A DNA stretch of 64,000 nt from Metridium senile (GCA_949775045.1 OX459101.1:9761101-9825100), one strand, 5' to 3'. Shown: positions 32,571 to 44,214, counted from the stretch's first letter. Program-made: numbers and translations. The notes: generated by a model not told the origin, from the sequence alone.

Positions 32571-34367
32571 CGCGAATACTCTCATATTTTATGTGCTCAC
32601 GCCACACGATTCGCAGTAGAATTACACATAAGTTTATGTCGAATGTTTTCGGAAATGGTCACTGTGAATTTTACTAAAGATCATGCAATTTACGAGCGAA
32701 CTAAGCGAGCCAACTTATTATGATCAAATTTATCGAGATATCTTCCCTGCTATAAACAGAAGCTACTTTTTATCCATCCTTTCATAATGCTATGGAATGG
32801 ATTCACAACCAGTTACAAAGGACGAAGATGTTATTACTGCATATTTAACAGTATTTCCGGTAAGCATTCTACGATACACACTAGAAGTGAAGACAACAAC
32901 AGTATAATAGTTTAGTGATGTTTTAGGGTAAATATATTGCTTATTGTAATTATTTCTTTTATATTTTTGATTAAAGTAACCAGTTTATCTGTCAATAGTT
33001 TAATTTTATTGACTACTATTAATTCGTACAAATTCGAACGGCGATTGAAACAGGCGATTCTCGAGCTCTTAGCTTCTTACACAGAACAACAAACTTATTC
33101 GCAAAACTTAAATCGCTTCACCCTATTATCTAGCAGTTCAACTTAACGATCTATGTATATGTAGATGAAAGTAATATTTCTTTCTTTACAATATGTGAGA
33201 TAACGTGATCGGTTTTAAACCTCCAGGTTGACCTCGACAACAACAAATAAACAGCTAAAACGGCCTCTCTAAAAACTACACCCAACAGCCCAAATCGCCT
33301 CAAATATAACACCAATTGCTTCAATGACTATCTATTTTGCTTTTTCTGGCGTTTATTTTGCAAGAACAACTTAATAACACTGTTTCTTAGACACTCTTTG
33401 AACTCGCATGTATCTCTGCACGAACCGAAGATCGAACCAGGTAAATATCAGACTTGTCAGCGGATCACGGACTGAGGGAACGACGGACCGTAAGGGAAAC
33501 GGACGACAACCAAAAAAATACAAATAACACAACAACATTGAATACTTATTTTTCGCTTCAAATCATCTCAAGCTAATCCGAGAAAATAATTACATAATCG
33601 TAATGGAGCGGTCTAAACTGTAAGCGCTTTCAAAATGTTCTAATTATGATCCACGAGTTGGCCATAGGTGGCCTTTGATTATTTTAATTAGTATAGCAAA
33701 ATAATTGAAAAATGAAACTAAAAAAATGCAATCTGCAGACTTTTAGATAAAATTGTTAAGAAAATGTTGTTTTATAATAACCTAGTTTTAGAAGCATATT
33801 GAAATTAAAACTTTTTCTACTACAGCTTGTAGTGGCAATTAAATAATGTACACAGAAATTGACTCATTTCTTGGATAAAAAGGACTTTCTGGAAAAAAAA
33901 ACACCATCATCATCATTATCGTCACCATTATCATAACTCCTCCTTATCATCTACATCAATATAATTGTTCATTTGTAGCTATAATCATTTTAGTTATTGT
34001 ATTTTGTTTTAGATATGTAATAATTAAGAAAATTCACAAGAAAGGATGGCGAGAAAGGTTTATGAAGAGAAATGGAACTCCTTGGAAAAAGTGCTTTCTT
34101 CTACAACTATATGCTTGAAGTAACTAAAGAATTTGGGTTACAGGTACGAGTAATCACAATAATAAATAATGATTATAGTTAATGGTGTTGATTAATTAAC
34201 TTTTAAATGGATCAACTGAAGTAACATTCAACATTCAAAACATTCAAATATAAAAAGTCAAAAAATGTCTACAATGTTTTTTACTAGTCTAACTATTTAG
34301 AGCACTTGAAAAAATTGTGCATATGAAAATTGTGCATATGAAAAAATTATTCGCGGGGCTTTTTGAA
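32571..34367. other. Single-copy AT-rich DNA
   Basis: A short CAT tract at 33905-33930; no repeats or convincing coding frame otherwise (the 69-residue frame at 32937-33146 has no domain I recognise). Confidence 0.5.

Positions 34368-34457
<90 letters not shown>
34368..34457. repeat. (TA)n microsatellite
   Basis: About 45 uninterrupted TA units. The Ile/Tyr-rich 98-residue minus frame crosses it. Confidence 0.98.
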
Positions 34458-34699
34458 TGAAAACACTGAGCTAATCTTTTTGTCCAACATTGGTCAGCTT
34501 TTTTGAAAGCTTCAGAAGGCTCAGATTTTTTTCTTATATAGATACGAGAACAAAAAACAAATCCGGCAATCTTGTAGTTCTTCATTTCGTGACAAGCGAC
34601 ATTTGACTATTTTTAGCCATCGGAAATAAACCTTTCTTGTGGCCTCAATTACGAGCCTCTATAAGCACAAATAAATTGATGATGTTTTACGGCACTGGT

Positions 34700-35360
34700 A
34701 AACAATCAATTTACCTTCATGACAAATGATTGTAGCGAATTTTTATAATTAGCTACAAAAGCAATGCTACTAAATATACAAATACCAGAATAATAAGAAA
34801 TATTTATATCTGGTGCGGTATGCGGACTGACATGCGGTATGCGGATACTACTCTCTTGTACCCTGGAGACCAGAGGGTTTCTTGATCTAGTATTTGTATT
34901 TATCATTTGTTCATCTGTGATCGGCGTTAGTAGAGAGCTACCCTAGGCCTGTAAAACCAGAGGATTTCTTGATCTAGTATTTGTATTTATCATTTGTACG
35001 TCTGTGTTCGTTAACCTCGTTTCTTCACAAACCGTCAGATTTACAAACGCTAAACCGAAAATAACCTCTGGTACTGATTGTGGAGACTTTTTTTAATTAG
35101 CTACAAACGCAAAGCTACTGCTATAGAAATACAAGAATGAGACTAGAGGAAAAAATTATATGCGGTATGCGCGGGATACTACTCTCTTGTACCTTGGAAA
35201 CTAGAGAATTTCTTGATCTAGTATTTGTATTTATCATTTGTACGTCAGATTTACAAACGCTAAATCAGATAGAAAATAACCTCTGGTACTGATTATGGGG
35301 ACTTTTTATAATTAATATAGTTACAAAAGCAAAGCTACTGTTATAGAAATACCAGAATAA
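34700..35360 (+). repeat. Irregular direct repeats, three copies
   Basis: TTTCTTGATCTAGTATTTGT + ATTTATCATTTGT occurs at about 34879, 34967 and 35210. TATGCGGTATGCGCGGGATA-like text precedes two of them, and TTAGCTACAAACGCAAAGCTACTG-like text occurs at about 34750, 35098 and 35320. Unequal spacing suggests internal deletions within a ~340-bp unit. Confidence 0.82.
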
Positions 35361-35921
35361 GACCAAAAATATCTAAGTGGGGAACTCTAGTTGTATTTTA
35401 TACTGGAAAAAGAGCTTTTGCGCTCAACAGTTGTGAGCTTCAGGTGCGCACTTGCGCAGGAAGAATCATAACAAACACTTTCAGTACCTACTCAATCTCC
35501 ATGTCAAACTTGTCGACCTCAAAACTAAGAGTCACTCCTACTATTGTAGAAACACGCCATGAGATGCCAAAAACATTCTCACAGTTAAATGGCAACTTTT
35601 CAGTTGACAATGTATAACTTTAGTAATAGTCTCTAGAAGTACGTTCCGGCGTAACTGTCTCGAAATTGGACAAATAGGTTCATTAACGGAAATGTTGTGT
35701 CAACTCTGATAATGAATTTGAGTATTTTTCTTAAAAAAAAGTGCCATGGTACTTCAGAAGGACCAAAGGGAACTTTGCCGTGAGTCTGCAGACAACTCTT
35801 TAGATCTATATGTTTTATAACGACAATGTTTATTCCAAATGAATATACTAGTGAAGTATATATAAAATCTAGTATCTTGCTATTGAGAAAAGGTGTGTGA
35901 TTACAAATTGAAGGTTTACTT
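35361..35921. other. Single-copy DNA
   Basis: Nothing recognised. Confidence 0.4.
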
Positions 35922-36162
35922 AAGCCTGGTTTTCACTAGCGACGCAAGCGCAAGCGCAGACGCAAGCGCAAGCACAAGAGGCCTTATTTCGTAGTGAAAA
36001 CCGCCCACGCAAGCGCAAGGTATCAAAAAATTTCCTTTTTTCTTGCTTTTGCGCTTGTGCTTGCGCGTGGCACTAGTGAATAGTTTGTTTGCGCTTGCGC
36101 TTATTCACGTCTCGTTTTCACATGTTTGCGCTTGCGTTGCGTCGCTAGTGAAAACCAGGCTT
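35922..36162. mobile_element. 241-bp foldback, GCCTGGTTTTCACTAGCGAC family
   Basis: The left end AAGCCTGGTTTTCACTAGCG + ACGCAAGCGC is the complement of the right end GCGTTGCGTCGCTAGTGAAA + ACCAGGCTT. Sub-terminal DNA is a low-complexity GCAAGC/GCTTGC alternation, with the direct repeats CGTAGTGAAAACCGCC and GTGGCACTAGTGAA as internal, imperfect copies of the terminus. GC content is far above its surroundings. No coding capacity. Confidence 0.9.
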
Positions 36163-36189
36163 TAAACTTTGAATTATCATTATAAATTT

Positions 36190-36219
36190 GGTAATAATAA
36201 TAATAATAATAATAATAAC

Positions 36220-36275
<56 letters not shown>

Positions 36276-36294
36276 TAATAATAATAATAATAAT

Positions 36295-36327
<33 letters not shown>

Positions 36328-36341
36328 AATAATAATAATAG
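36190..36341. repeat. (AAT)n with an (AAC)n block
   Basis: AAT units with a run of about nine AAC units at 36297-36324. The poly-Asn and poly-Ile frames on the two strands are this tract. A further AAT run lies at 36516-36533. Confidence 0.96.
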
Positions 36342-36900
36342 CAAATGTCAGAAATGGATAATAGGACAGAACTGTGAAATTGTTAAAGCACTTTACAAGC
36401 ATTAATGATCAGATGTCAGTCTATTTAAAATTACTAGGGAATTGCTTAGAATTCATTCCGCAGTTTCACTAAGAGATACACTTGTAAACAAGTCAAAGTT
36501 AAAATAAACGAAATCATAATAATAATAATAATATATTTCTTAAAAAACGGATGTCACAGAAGTCTCGATGCTTTTTACAATAAAAGTGGTATCATAACTA
36601 TAATAAAATATCTAGAATATATGAACATTGGACAGGTATAAAATATATGTAAAACTAATTAATATAAAAAATCAAAACGCTAGTTTAAAAAAATAAATGT
36701 TTAAGCTTTTTTTAAAGTCACTGATGGAGCTGTTATATTAGCATCAGGTTAAAATCAATTTGTTCACAAAACAGTTTCAATTTGTTCCTGTATTCAGTTT
36801 CACAATAAAGCACTCAATTTCAATGCATAGTTTTTCCTGCCATATGTTGAGTATTTGAGGAAATAATATACCTCAGTTAAAGATGGAATATCGATTATAC
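36342..36900. other. AT-rich DNA
   Basis: No features beyond a short AAT run. Confidence 0.4.
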
Positions 36901-37296
36901 TATATCCCGGCGTAGTTAATCGAACGAAATTGAACGTTCGGATCAATCGAACGCAATCGAATTCAATCGAATGAAATCGAATTCACAAAATTTCGATTGC
37001 AATCGAACATTCGATTGCGTTCGATTGCAAGCAAAACACATTTATATTAATTTACAGCTGGAACTTACTAAACAAAAAGTAACTAAAATGTCACTAAAAG
37101 AATACTGTTTTATTATCATAACTTATATATATTAGTGTAAATTTAGGTTTATTCGCATGGTACTCAATTGCAATCAACCATTCGATTGTTCGGAAAATGT
37201 TTTGGCGTTCGATTTCGTTCGATTGCATTCGCCAATCATATGATTGCGTTCAATTGTATTCGATTTCCGAAACATTCGATTGACTACGGGACTATA
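36901..37296. mobile_element. ~396-bp foldback made of AATCGAA units
   Basis: The outer ends TATATCCCGGCGTAGTTAAT and ATTGACTACGGGACTATAT are inverted. Inside, the left third is built from AATCGAACG / AATCGAATG words (36918-37030) and the right third from their complement CATTCGATTGCGTTCGATT (37150-37280), so the TIRs are themselves tandem arrays of a 10-12-bp word. The ~120-bp core is ordinary AT-rich DNA. Confidence 0.83.
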
Positions 37297-38299
37297 TATA
37301 TGTATTCTAGTCTAATTTCTTCGCTAATTTCCTAGCTTCATTTTCTTGTTTGTATAGCTAGTAAAAATAAACAAAACTCAACATTTAATATTTCCTGTGT
37401 TAAAAATTCAATAATTTATAACTTATATAAATCGATGTAAATATTTCGATAACTTTTGGTATTTCCTACCTTTGAACTTTGACAATATCTTGTGAAATAA
37501 CATGTTTTCGCTTTCAAATTAGCTTTACTCCAGTTCATAACTATATATAATTCGATAAACAATTCCGATAACGTTCGGCAATTCCTACCTTTGAATTTCG
37601 ACAATATCTTGTAAAATAACGCGTATATTCGTTTTTAAAAATGTCAAATTACCTTCACTCCATAAGCATATTTATAACCAAGTCCGCTCGAAACACGATC
37701 GTATATAATAAGTTCAACTCTCATCTTCCAAATCTTGTTGTATCATGCATGGCTTCTCAACCAATCATGGTTCACATAAACGACGGATTAACCACCTAAA
37801 ACTTACTCTAATCCCAGCATCAGGTATATATATCAGGATCAACTACTTGAAGTGTGAAAGCTTCTTATATTACATTTGTCTTTTCCACATATAATCTCTT
37901 TATGAAGCCAATGATTGGGCCTTTGAGATGCTAATAAAAGAACAAACGCCCTAGGTCGTGCCTGGGTTAGAAATGATCCCTTGGTTCATAATACGCGCCT
38001 TGATGTCGAAGCAGGCAAAGAAGGAGGATTTATATTGCAAACTACAGCTATATAGCATTACAGTTTTGCTGAAATAATATAATGATCGACTCTTTTGACA
38101 GATTGTGGACGTGATGAGAATGATATTAAATTTCTACTTAGACATTAAAAACTATAATACTTTATTAGTACAAAATATTTTTACTGAGACATTAAAGTTT
38201 AATACCTCAAAATGAAAAAAAAAAATATCACTTTATTAGTTATATTGATTGAACAGATTCTGAAACATTTAAACGGCATTGCCAATATAAAAACTATAA
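37297..38299. other. AT-rich DNA with a ~125-bp direct duplication
   Basis: TTCCTACCTTTGAACTTTGA + CAATATCTTGTGAAATAAC at 37466-37502 returns at 37590-37620 (TTCCTACCTTTGAATTTCGA), with GATAACTTTTGG / GATAACGTTCGG before each. Nothing else recognised. Confidence 0.6.
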
Positions 38300-39690
38300 G
38301 GTTTTCAGTTGAATATAATTGATAATGATATGGAATCACTATATCGTGCTTTCAAGTTAAAAAAGTATATTTTCATTCAAATGAGCCGTTTACAGTATTT
38401 ATTATTGATAATGATATAGAATTTATATAACGCACTTCCAAGTTAAAAATTTATAGATGAAAATGAGTTTTACAATATATATTATTGATAATGATATGGG
38501 ATTTATATAGCGCACTTTCTATGTGAAATATGCGGATCAAATTTGTGCTTTACAATCTCTACTACTCAATATAACTTATATCTATTGAATAGATATTTTA
38601 CCTATTTGTAAATAATCATTTATATATATACATATTTATATATATATATTTTGGATCAATTTGTAAGGGCATCGAGAATTATTGGGATGCACTATAAATA
38701 AATTATTAGTATTAGTATTACATGTTTACCTCCATATATGTATTCTAGACAGTTAAACCACATATTAACGAAAAGTAGACAAATACCTATGTTGCTGGAA
38801 TGTAAATTCACTATTCAACATACTTTGAATCCTGACAGGTCAAAAATGCCATCAATATTGTACAGAAGACATTCCCTTTTGCTGTAACGTTTCTGTAAAT
38901 GCCAATCGTGCGAAAGTTGGAATATGTAATGTAAAGCAGATATACCTAAGTAAGGTGGCTTTCTTCCTACATTTCCATTATAAAAAACTGAAATTATATG
39001 CGATTTCGTGTTGTTTTTTAATTGACATTTTAAAGAATGATTATTATTGGAGACAAATGGTCTACACCATTTTGTACCGTTTTAAAACGACTTTTTATAT
39101 TAAAATATCATTGTGTTAAATGATGGTTCTATGGATTCAATTTATTTGATTAATTTGATCACATTTTAAAACTTGGAAGTGCACTTTATAAATTGTAAGG
39201 CTCATTTTCACATATAAATTTTTAACTTGGAAGTGCGTTTTATAAATTGTAAGGCTCATTTTCACATATCAATTTTTAACTTGGAAGTGCGTTTTATAAA
39301 TTGTAAGGCTCATTTTCACATATAAATTTTTAACTTGAAAGTACTATATATTAATTATCAATAATATATATTTTAAAGCTCATTTGAAGGAAAATATACT
39401 TTTTGAACTTGAAAGTACTATATATTAATTCCATATCATTATCAATAATATATATTTTAAAGTTCATTTGAAGGAAAATATACTTTTTTAACTTGAAAGT
39501 ACTATATATTAATTCCATATCATTATCAATAATATATCTTTTAAAGTTCATTTGAAGGAAAATATATTTTTTTAACTTGAAAGTACTATATATTAATTCC
39601 ATATTATTATCAATAATATAAATTGTAAGGTTCATTTTAACATATATGTTTAAAACTTGGAAGTGCGTTATATACATTGCTTATCATTGT
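38300..39690. repeat. 54-bp and 84-bp tandem arrays sharing one root sequence
   Basis: AACTTGGAAGTGCGTTTTAT + AAATTGTAAGGCTCATTTTC repeats with a period near 54 (39171, 39224, 39279). AACTTGAAAGTACTATATAT + TAATTCCATATCATTATCAA + AGTTCATTTGAAGGAAAATA repeats with a period near 84 (39333, 39407, 39491, 39575). Single related units in the opposite orientation lie at 38310-38530 (TTGATAATGATATGGAAT, GCACTTCCAAGTTAAAAA), so the locus has two arms of inverted sense. The 108-residue minus frame is this array. Confidence 0.9.
38655..38722 (+). mobile_element. Possible LINE/SINE 3' end with TTAG/TATTAG tail
   Basis: TCAATTTGTAAGGGCATCGA, then GGATGCACTATAAATAAATT and a short ATTAGT repeat. The layout resembles 29433-29470 and the reversed end at 44720-44760. 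It splits the inverted and direct arms of the surrounding array. Confidence 0.4.
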
Positions 39691-40171
39691 CACAATCGTT
39701 GAGCTGGTTTTCTTTTGTGTCTATTTTTTTTTCTATGCATTAGGTTTTTTTTAGGATATTTGTTTTTCTTACAGCCGTGATATGGCAACTTCTAATTTTT
39801 ATGCAACCTTGATTAACATTGTCTTTGCAAACCGCAAATTTTCCTACCAAGTTATATCATTCATCCATCTTATATTAGTATTATCTTATAATGTATCATC
39901 CATCTGCTGTAGGATTCAGTTGTTTTGTAAACTGGAACAATATTCCCCTACATGTTGAATGTTATCAATATGATGATAGAAATAGACGTTAAAACGATTT
40001 GAAATAGTAATCTAACTATTTAAATACATTTTGTGGTCTATATTTATGTTACCTTGACTTCTTGTGTTCTCTGAAAAAAGCCGCTGCAGCAATTCTATTT
40101 TGTGTGCATTTTGTAAACTGTCACAATTTGTTTTTATGCAGTTTTCATTATATACAAAAATCACGATTTCT
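39691..40171. other. Single-copy AT-rich DNA
   Basis: No features recognised. Confidence 0.4.
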
Positions 40172-40392
40172 GACCTATACTAGTTTACTCGCTAGTTTCC
40201 ATTCAATAATTATGATAGGTCAATGCATTCGCAGTGAACTAAGTAATTTAGCATTTAAACGGAATTAATTCATTGCGCAATAGGTGACGTATTTCGTTGT
40301 ATTCCCTTTACTTCAAGGAAGGGTTAAAGCTCGAAACGTCAGTAAAATTTAGTGCACATTTTTTACGGTTACAAATTTCATTATATTACCTT
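40172..40392 (+). mobile_element. Family 1 element in permuted order
   Basis: The 3' terminal piece (ACCTATACTAGTTTACTCGC + TAGTTTCCATT, 40172-40203) comes first. About 112 bp later comes the 5' piece (GAAGGGTTAAAGCTCGAAAC + GTCAGTAAA, TTTTTTACGGTTACAAATTT, CATTATATTACC; 40316-40392). Order 3'-spacer-5' is the reverse of 11405-11536, as expected for two flanking partial copies or for a circularly permuted insertion. Confidence 0.7.
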
Positions 40393-40393
40393 G

Positions 40394-40610
40394 TATTTTG
40401 TTATAGTTTTGCCAACCAACCATTGTTATAAGAGCAAAGAAAGTTAAAAAATATATTGTGAAAATGGTTAGCAAATTTGGTATCATAATACCAACACTAG
40501 TACACACTACGCTCACCTATCGGGGCTTTAACGGGATTCAAAACGATGACCTTGCAGTACAGGTGCAATGCTCTACCAACCGACCTATGAAGTTACATAT
40601 GTTGGTAGGT
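40394..40610 (-). mobile_element. tRNA-related SINE-like repeat, copy 1
   Basis: On the minus strand 40521-40590 reads like a decayed tRNA: TAGGTCGGTTGGTAGAGC (A-box region), a five-pair anticodon stem TTGCA/TGCAA, and GTTTTGAATCCC (B-box region). The acceptor ends do not pair and position 33 is C, so it is not a functional tRNA. Downstream on the same strand comes a body shared with 55640-55830: GTGTTGGTAT, AATTTGCTAACCATTTTCAC, TTTTTAACTTTCTTTGCTCT and CAATGGTTGGTTGGCAAAAC. This head-plus-body layout fits a SINE. Confidence 0.6.
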
Positions 40611-40992
40611 GGGCATTTGGTTCGTTTGGTTTCATTAATTTGTGTACCGCAGTCAATAAATTATGACATAAAAAACTTCTAGTTCTTCGCGGTAAACTTT
40701 GCAATGATGCTGAAAAAATGCAATGCTACTGAAAAAAAGTCGGGATTTCATTACAAGAAGGATTATCAACAAATCATAATTTAATAGAAATAACTAAAAC
40801 TATGAAATAAAGACAACTAACTAACAGTTTCTATTTAGTCACTATCACTCAACCAGAAACACCAAATACAAAGGGAAACATTACCTCATTAGAGTTGTTC
40901 TCATTAACCCGTGAAACAAAGTGTTTTAATTAAAGCGAGATCAAAAAATAACAACAAAAGTACTACTTATCTTTGATAGGGACTAGCAGTCA
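40611..40992. other. Single-copy DNA
   Basis: CATTAACCCGTGAAACAAAG at 40902 resembles the terminus of the foldback at 42281-42401. Otherwise no feature. Confidence 0.4.
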
Positions 40993-41840
40993 ATAAATAA
41001 AAGCTATTACACGGTAGCAATTTGGTTTTATTTCGTGGATATATATAGCACTCTACCTCGCACGGTACAATTAAACATTTAAACGTACAGTGATACATTG
41101 ATAAACATTACATTTCAAATAGATTAAATCTATATGAATACATTTTGCTATCAACTACGTTCATTTCTTCGGTATTCTCAATAACAGCTGCTGGCGGTTT
41201 AGTGCGCAATTTGTAAAACTGCCCCCGGAAACTGCTAGAAATAGATCCCGATATTTTGTGCATATGTAATCTTTTTTAAACGAAATATAAATGTCAAACC
41301 ACAGTTTTCTTATCTATTTTTTTTGTACATCGCTTGTGCCTTTTAAAATCTTGTCTTCTCGAAAATAGCTTCAGGGATTCACAATTTGCTGGCGCGTTTT
41401 TGAGCTAGCCATATCCTCTAAAACTGTATATAAATAAATCCGAGAAATGGGTTCACTTGAAATACAACAAACAAAAAGGAAAAGGAACAAAGAAAGAGGG
41501 TGGGAAATTACAAAGACAAGAAATTTGCTTGCGGCGAATTTATCTGAGAAAATTGATTCGCTTGAATAGCAACAAGAAAACTAAAAAGAAAGGAACAAAG
41601 AAAGAGGATGGGAATTAATTACAAGGGCAAGAAATTTGCTTGCGGCGCATTTTTGTGCAAGCTTTATCTAAAAATGTAGCTAAATATATCCGTGAAAATT
41701 GGTTTACTTGAAAAGCAACAACAAAAGGAATGGAACAAAAAGAGAGGGTGTGAAATTGCAAGGACAAGAAATTCCCAATTTGCTTGCGGCGCATTTTTGC
41801 ATGCTTTATCTAAAAATGTATCTAAATATATCTGAGAAAA

Positions 41841-42170
41841 TTGGTTTACTTAAAAACAGCAGCAAAACAAAAAGGAAACGAACAAAAGAGGAGGTTGGGT
41901 AATATTCCATGTAGTTTTATATTATTTGCACCGCTGTACGTTTTGACTGAAGGCATCGAATTGTTGTCAGTAAACTTAACAATCACAAATTCCAAGCAAA
42001 GCGCAATAGAAATCACATTTGAATTTTCGCTAAATCAAGATTATCCCTGTACAAATGTGCCCGGCTTTTGTACAAACAGTACAGCGGTGCTAGATTACAC
42101 GAGACTGGAGTATTGCAGGTTGAAGGCGTGTCTTGCCAAGGATATATTTGCTGTAGTGTTAGGACTGTGA
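41841..42170 (+). other. Unassigned 109-codon reading frame in the duplicated unit
   Basis: Begins ATG at 41841 and stops at TGA 42168-42170; an identical frame lies at 43459-43788 in copy 2. The first ~25 residues are Lys/Arg-rich and come from the internal repeats. The last ~60 contain three NxS/T sites and Cys residues in PCTNVPGFCTNSTAV...YCRLKACLAKD. This mildly resembles an extracellular exon, but I recognise no domain, and an overlapping frame (42068-42286) is equally open. No splice-site case can be made. Probably not coding. Confidence 0.15.
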
Positions 42171-42280
42171 GAGTTAAGATATATATATATGATGATCCGT
42201 GTACTTGGCTACGTGCGCCATCATGGCATCATACTTTATCTTCGGCAGATGGTGTTAAGTCAGCAAGAAAGAGTGAAGAC

Positions 42281-42401
42281 ATTTAACCCGTGAAATAAAA
42301 TTAAATAGTCAAGGTGTAATTGTCAAATAGACACAAAAGAAAACAATGGAATTAGAGACTGCTAAGGTGTATTAGTCTAATATCTATTTCACGGGTTAAA
42401 T
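42281..42401. mobile_element. 121-bp foldback, ATTTAACCCGTGAAATA ends
   Basis: The terminal 17 bp ATTTAACCCGTGAAATA and TATTTCACGGGTTAAAT are perfect inverted repeats. An inner segment also pairs partially (ATTAAATAGTCAAGG / TATTAGTCTAATA). The same end occurs alone at 57251-57262. Non-coding. Confidence 0.85.
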
Positions 42402-42610
42402 GACTGCACTCTAAATCAAAAGAAACAGAAAAATGGATTGGAAACATGTGTATATGTATATATATACCGAAATTCTTGACCTTCTATACTTGACTGGCTA
42501 CAATCTTGGACATAAATGTTGACACAGTTTGAAAATTTAATCTTTTTTTCTTGCATTTTCGTCGCTAAATATCACTCGAACAATCGTATTTAGGTCCCAT
42601 AAATAAATAA

Positions 42611-44214
42611 ATAAATAAAAGCTATTACACGGTAGCAATTTGGTTTTATTTCGTGGATATATATAGCACTCTACCTCGCACGGTACAATTAAACATTTAA
42701 ACGTACAGTGATACATTGATAAACATTACATTTCAAATAGATTAAATCTATATGAATACATTTTGCTATCAACTACGTTCATTTCTTCGGTATTCTCAAT
42801 AACAGCTGCTGGCGGTTTAGTGCGCAATTTGTAAAACTGCCCCCGGAAACTGCTAGAAATAGATCCCGATATTTTGTGCATATGTAATCTTTTTTAAACG
42901 AAATATAAATATCAAACCACAGTTTTCTTATCTATTTTTTTTGTACATCGCTTGTGCCTTTTAAAATCTTGTCTTCTCGAAAATAGCTTCAGGGATTCAC
43001 AATTTGCTGGCGCGTTTTTGAGCTAGCCATATCCTCTAAAACTGTATATAAATAAATCCGAGAAATGGGTTCACTTGAAATACAACAAACAAAAAGGAAA
43101 AGGAACAAAGAAAGAGGGTGGGAAATTACAAAGACAAGAAATTTGCTTGCGGCGAATTTATCTGAGAAAATTGATTCGCTTGAATAGCAACAAGAAAACT
43201 AAAAAGAAAGGAACAAAGAAAGAGGATGGGAATTAATTACAAGGGCAAGAAATTTGCTTGCGGCGCATTTTTGTGCAAGCTTTATCTAAAAATGTAGCTA
43301 AATATATCCGTGAAAATTGGTTTACTTGAAAAGCAACAACAAAAGGAATGGAACAAAAAGAGAGGGTGTGAAATTGCAAGGACAAGAAATTCCCAATTTG
43401 CTTGCGGCGCATTTTTGCATGCTTTATCTAAAAATGTATCTAAATATATCTGAGAAAATTGGTTTACTTAAAAACAGCAGCAAAACAAAAAGGAAACGAA
43501 CAAAAGAGGAGGTTGGGTAATATTCCATGTAGTTTTATATTATTTGCACCGCTGTACGTTTTGACTGAAGGCATCGAATTGTTGTCAGTAAACTTAACAA
43601 TCACAAATTCCAAGCAAAGCGCAATAGAAATCACATTTGAATTTTCGCTAAATCAAGATTATCCCTGTACAAATGTGCCCGGCTTTTGTACAAACAGTAC
43701 AGCGGTGCTAGATTACACGAGACTGGAGTATTGCAGGTTGAAGGCGTGTCTTGCCAAGGATATATTTGCTGTAGTGTTAGGACTGTGAGAGTTAAGATAT
43801 ATATATATGATGATCCGTGTACTTGGCTACGTGCGCCATCATGGCATCATACTTTATCTTCGGCAGATGGTGTTAAGTCAGCAAGAAAGAGTGAAGACAT
43901 TTAACCCGTGAAATAAAATTAAATAGTCAAGGTGTAATTGTCAAATAGACACAAAAGAAAACAATGGAATTAGAGACTGCTAAGGTGTATTAGTCTAATA
44001 TCTATTTCACGGGTTAAATGACTGCACTCTAAATCAAAAGAAACAGAAAAATGGATTGGAAACATGTGTATATGTATATATATACCGAAATTCTTGACCT
44101 TCTATACTTGACTGGCTACAATCTTGGACATAAATGTTGACACAGTTTGAAAATTTAATCTTTTTTTCTTGCATTTTCGTCGCTAAATATCACTCGAACA
44201 ATCGTATTTAGGTC
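42611..44214 (+). repeat. 1.6-kb direct duplication, copy 2
   Basis: Virtually identical to 40993-42596 (one difference noticed by eye). The right border is an abrupt run of C at 44213, whereas copy 1 ends at the same phrase TTTAGGTCCC followed by AAAT units. Extreme identity means either a very recent duplication or an assembly duplication. Confidence 0.95.
43899..44019. mobile_element. 121-bp foldback, second copy by duplication
   Basis: Identical to 42281-42401 and carried along by the 1618-bp duplication, so it is not an independent insertion. Confidence 0.85.

Larger units (their letters stand above)
40993..42596 (+). repeat. 1.6-kb direct duplication, copy 1
   Basis: From AATAAAAGCTATTACACGGT to ATCGTATTTAGGTCCC this copy is matched by 42611-44214 with a period of 1618 bp. 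I see a single substitution (ATATAAATGTCAAACC here, ATATAAATATCAAACC at the equivalent 42907). Inside are four diverged 105-150-bp direct repeats (GAGAAAATTGGTTTACTT, GGAACAAAGAAAGAGG, ACAAGAAATTTGCTTGCGGC) between about 41436 and 41900, and the 121-bp foldback at 42281-42401. The junction with copy 2 is a short (AAAT)n. Confidence 0.95.

Noticed and set aside
40521..40590. Functional tRNA-Thr gene on the minus strand
   Set aside because: The acceptor stem does not pair, position 33 is not T and the T-arm spacing is off; best read as a SINE head or tRNA pseudogene.
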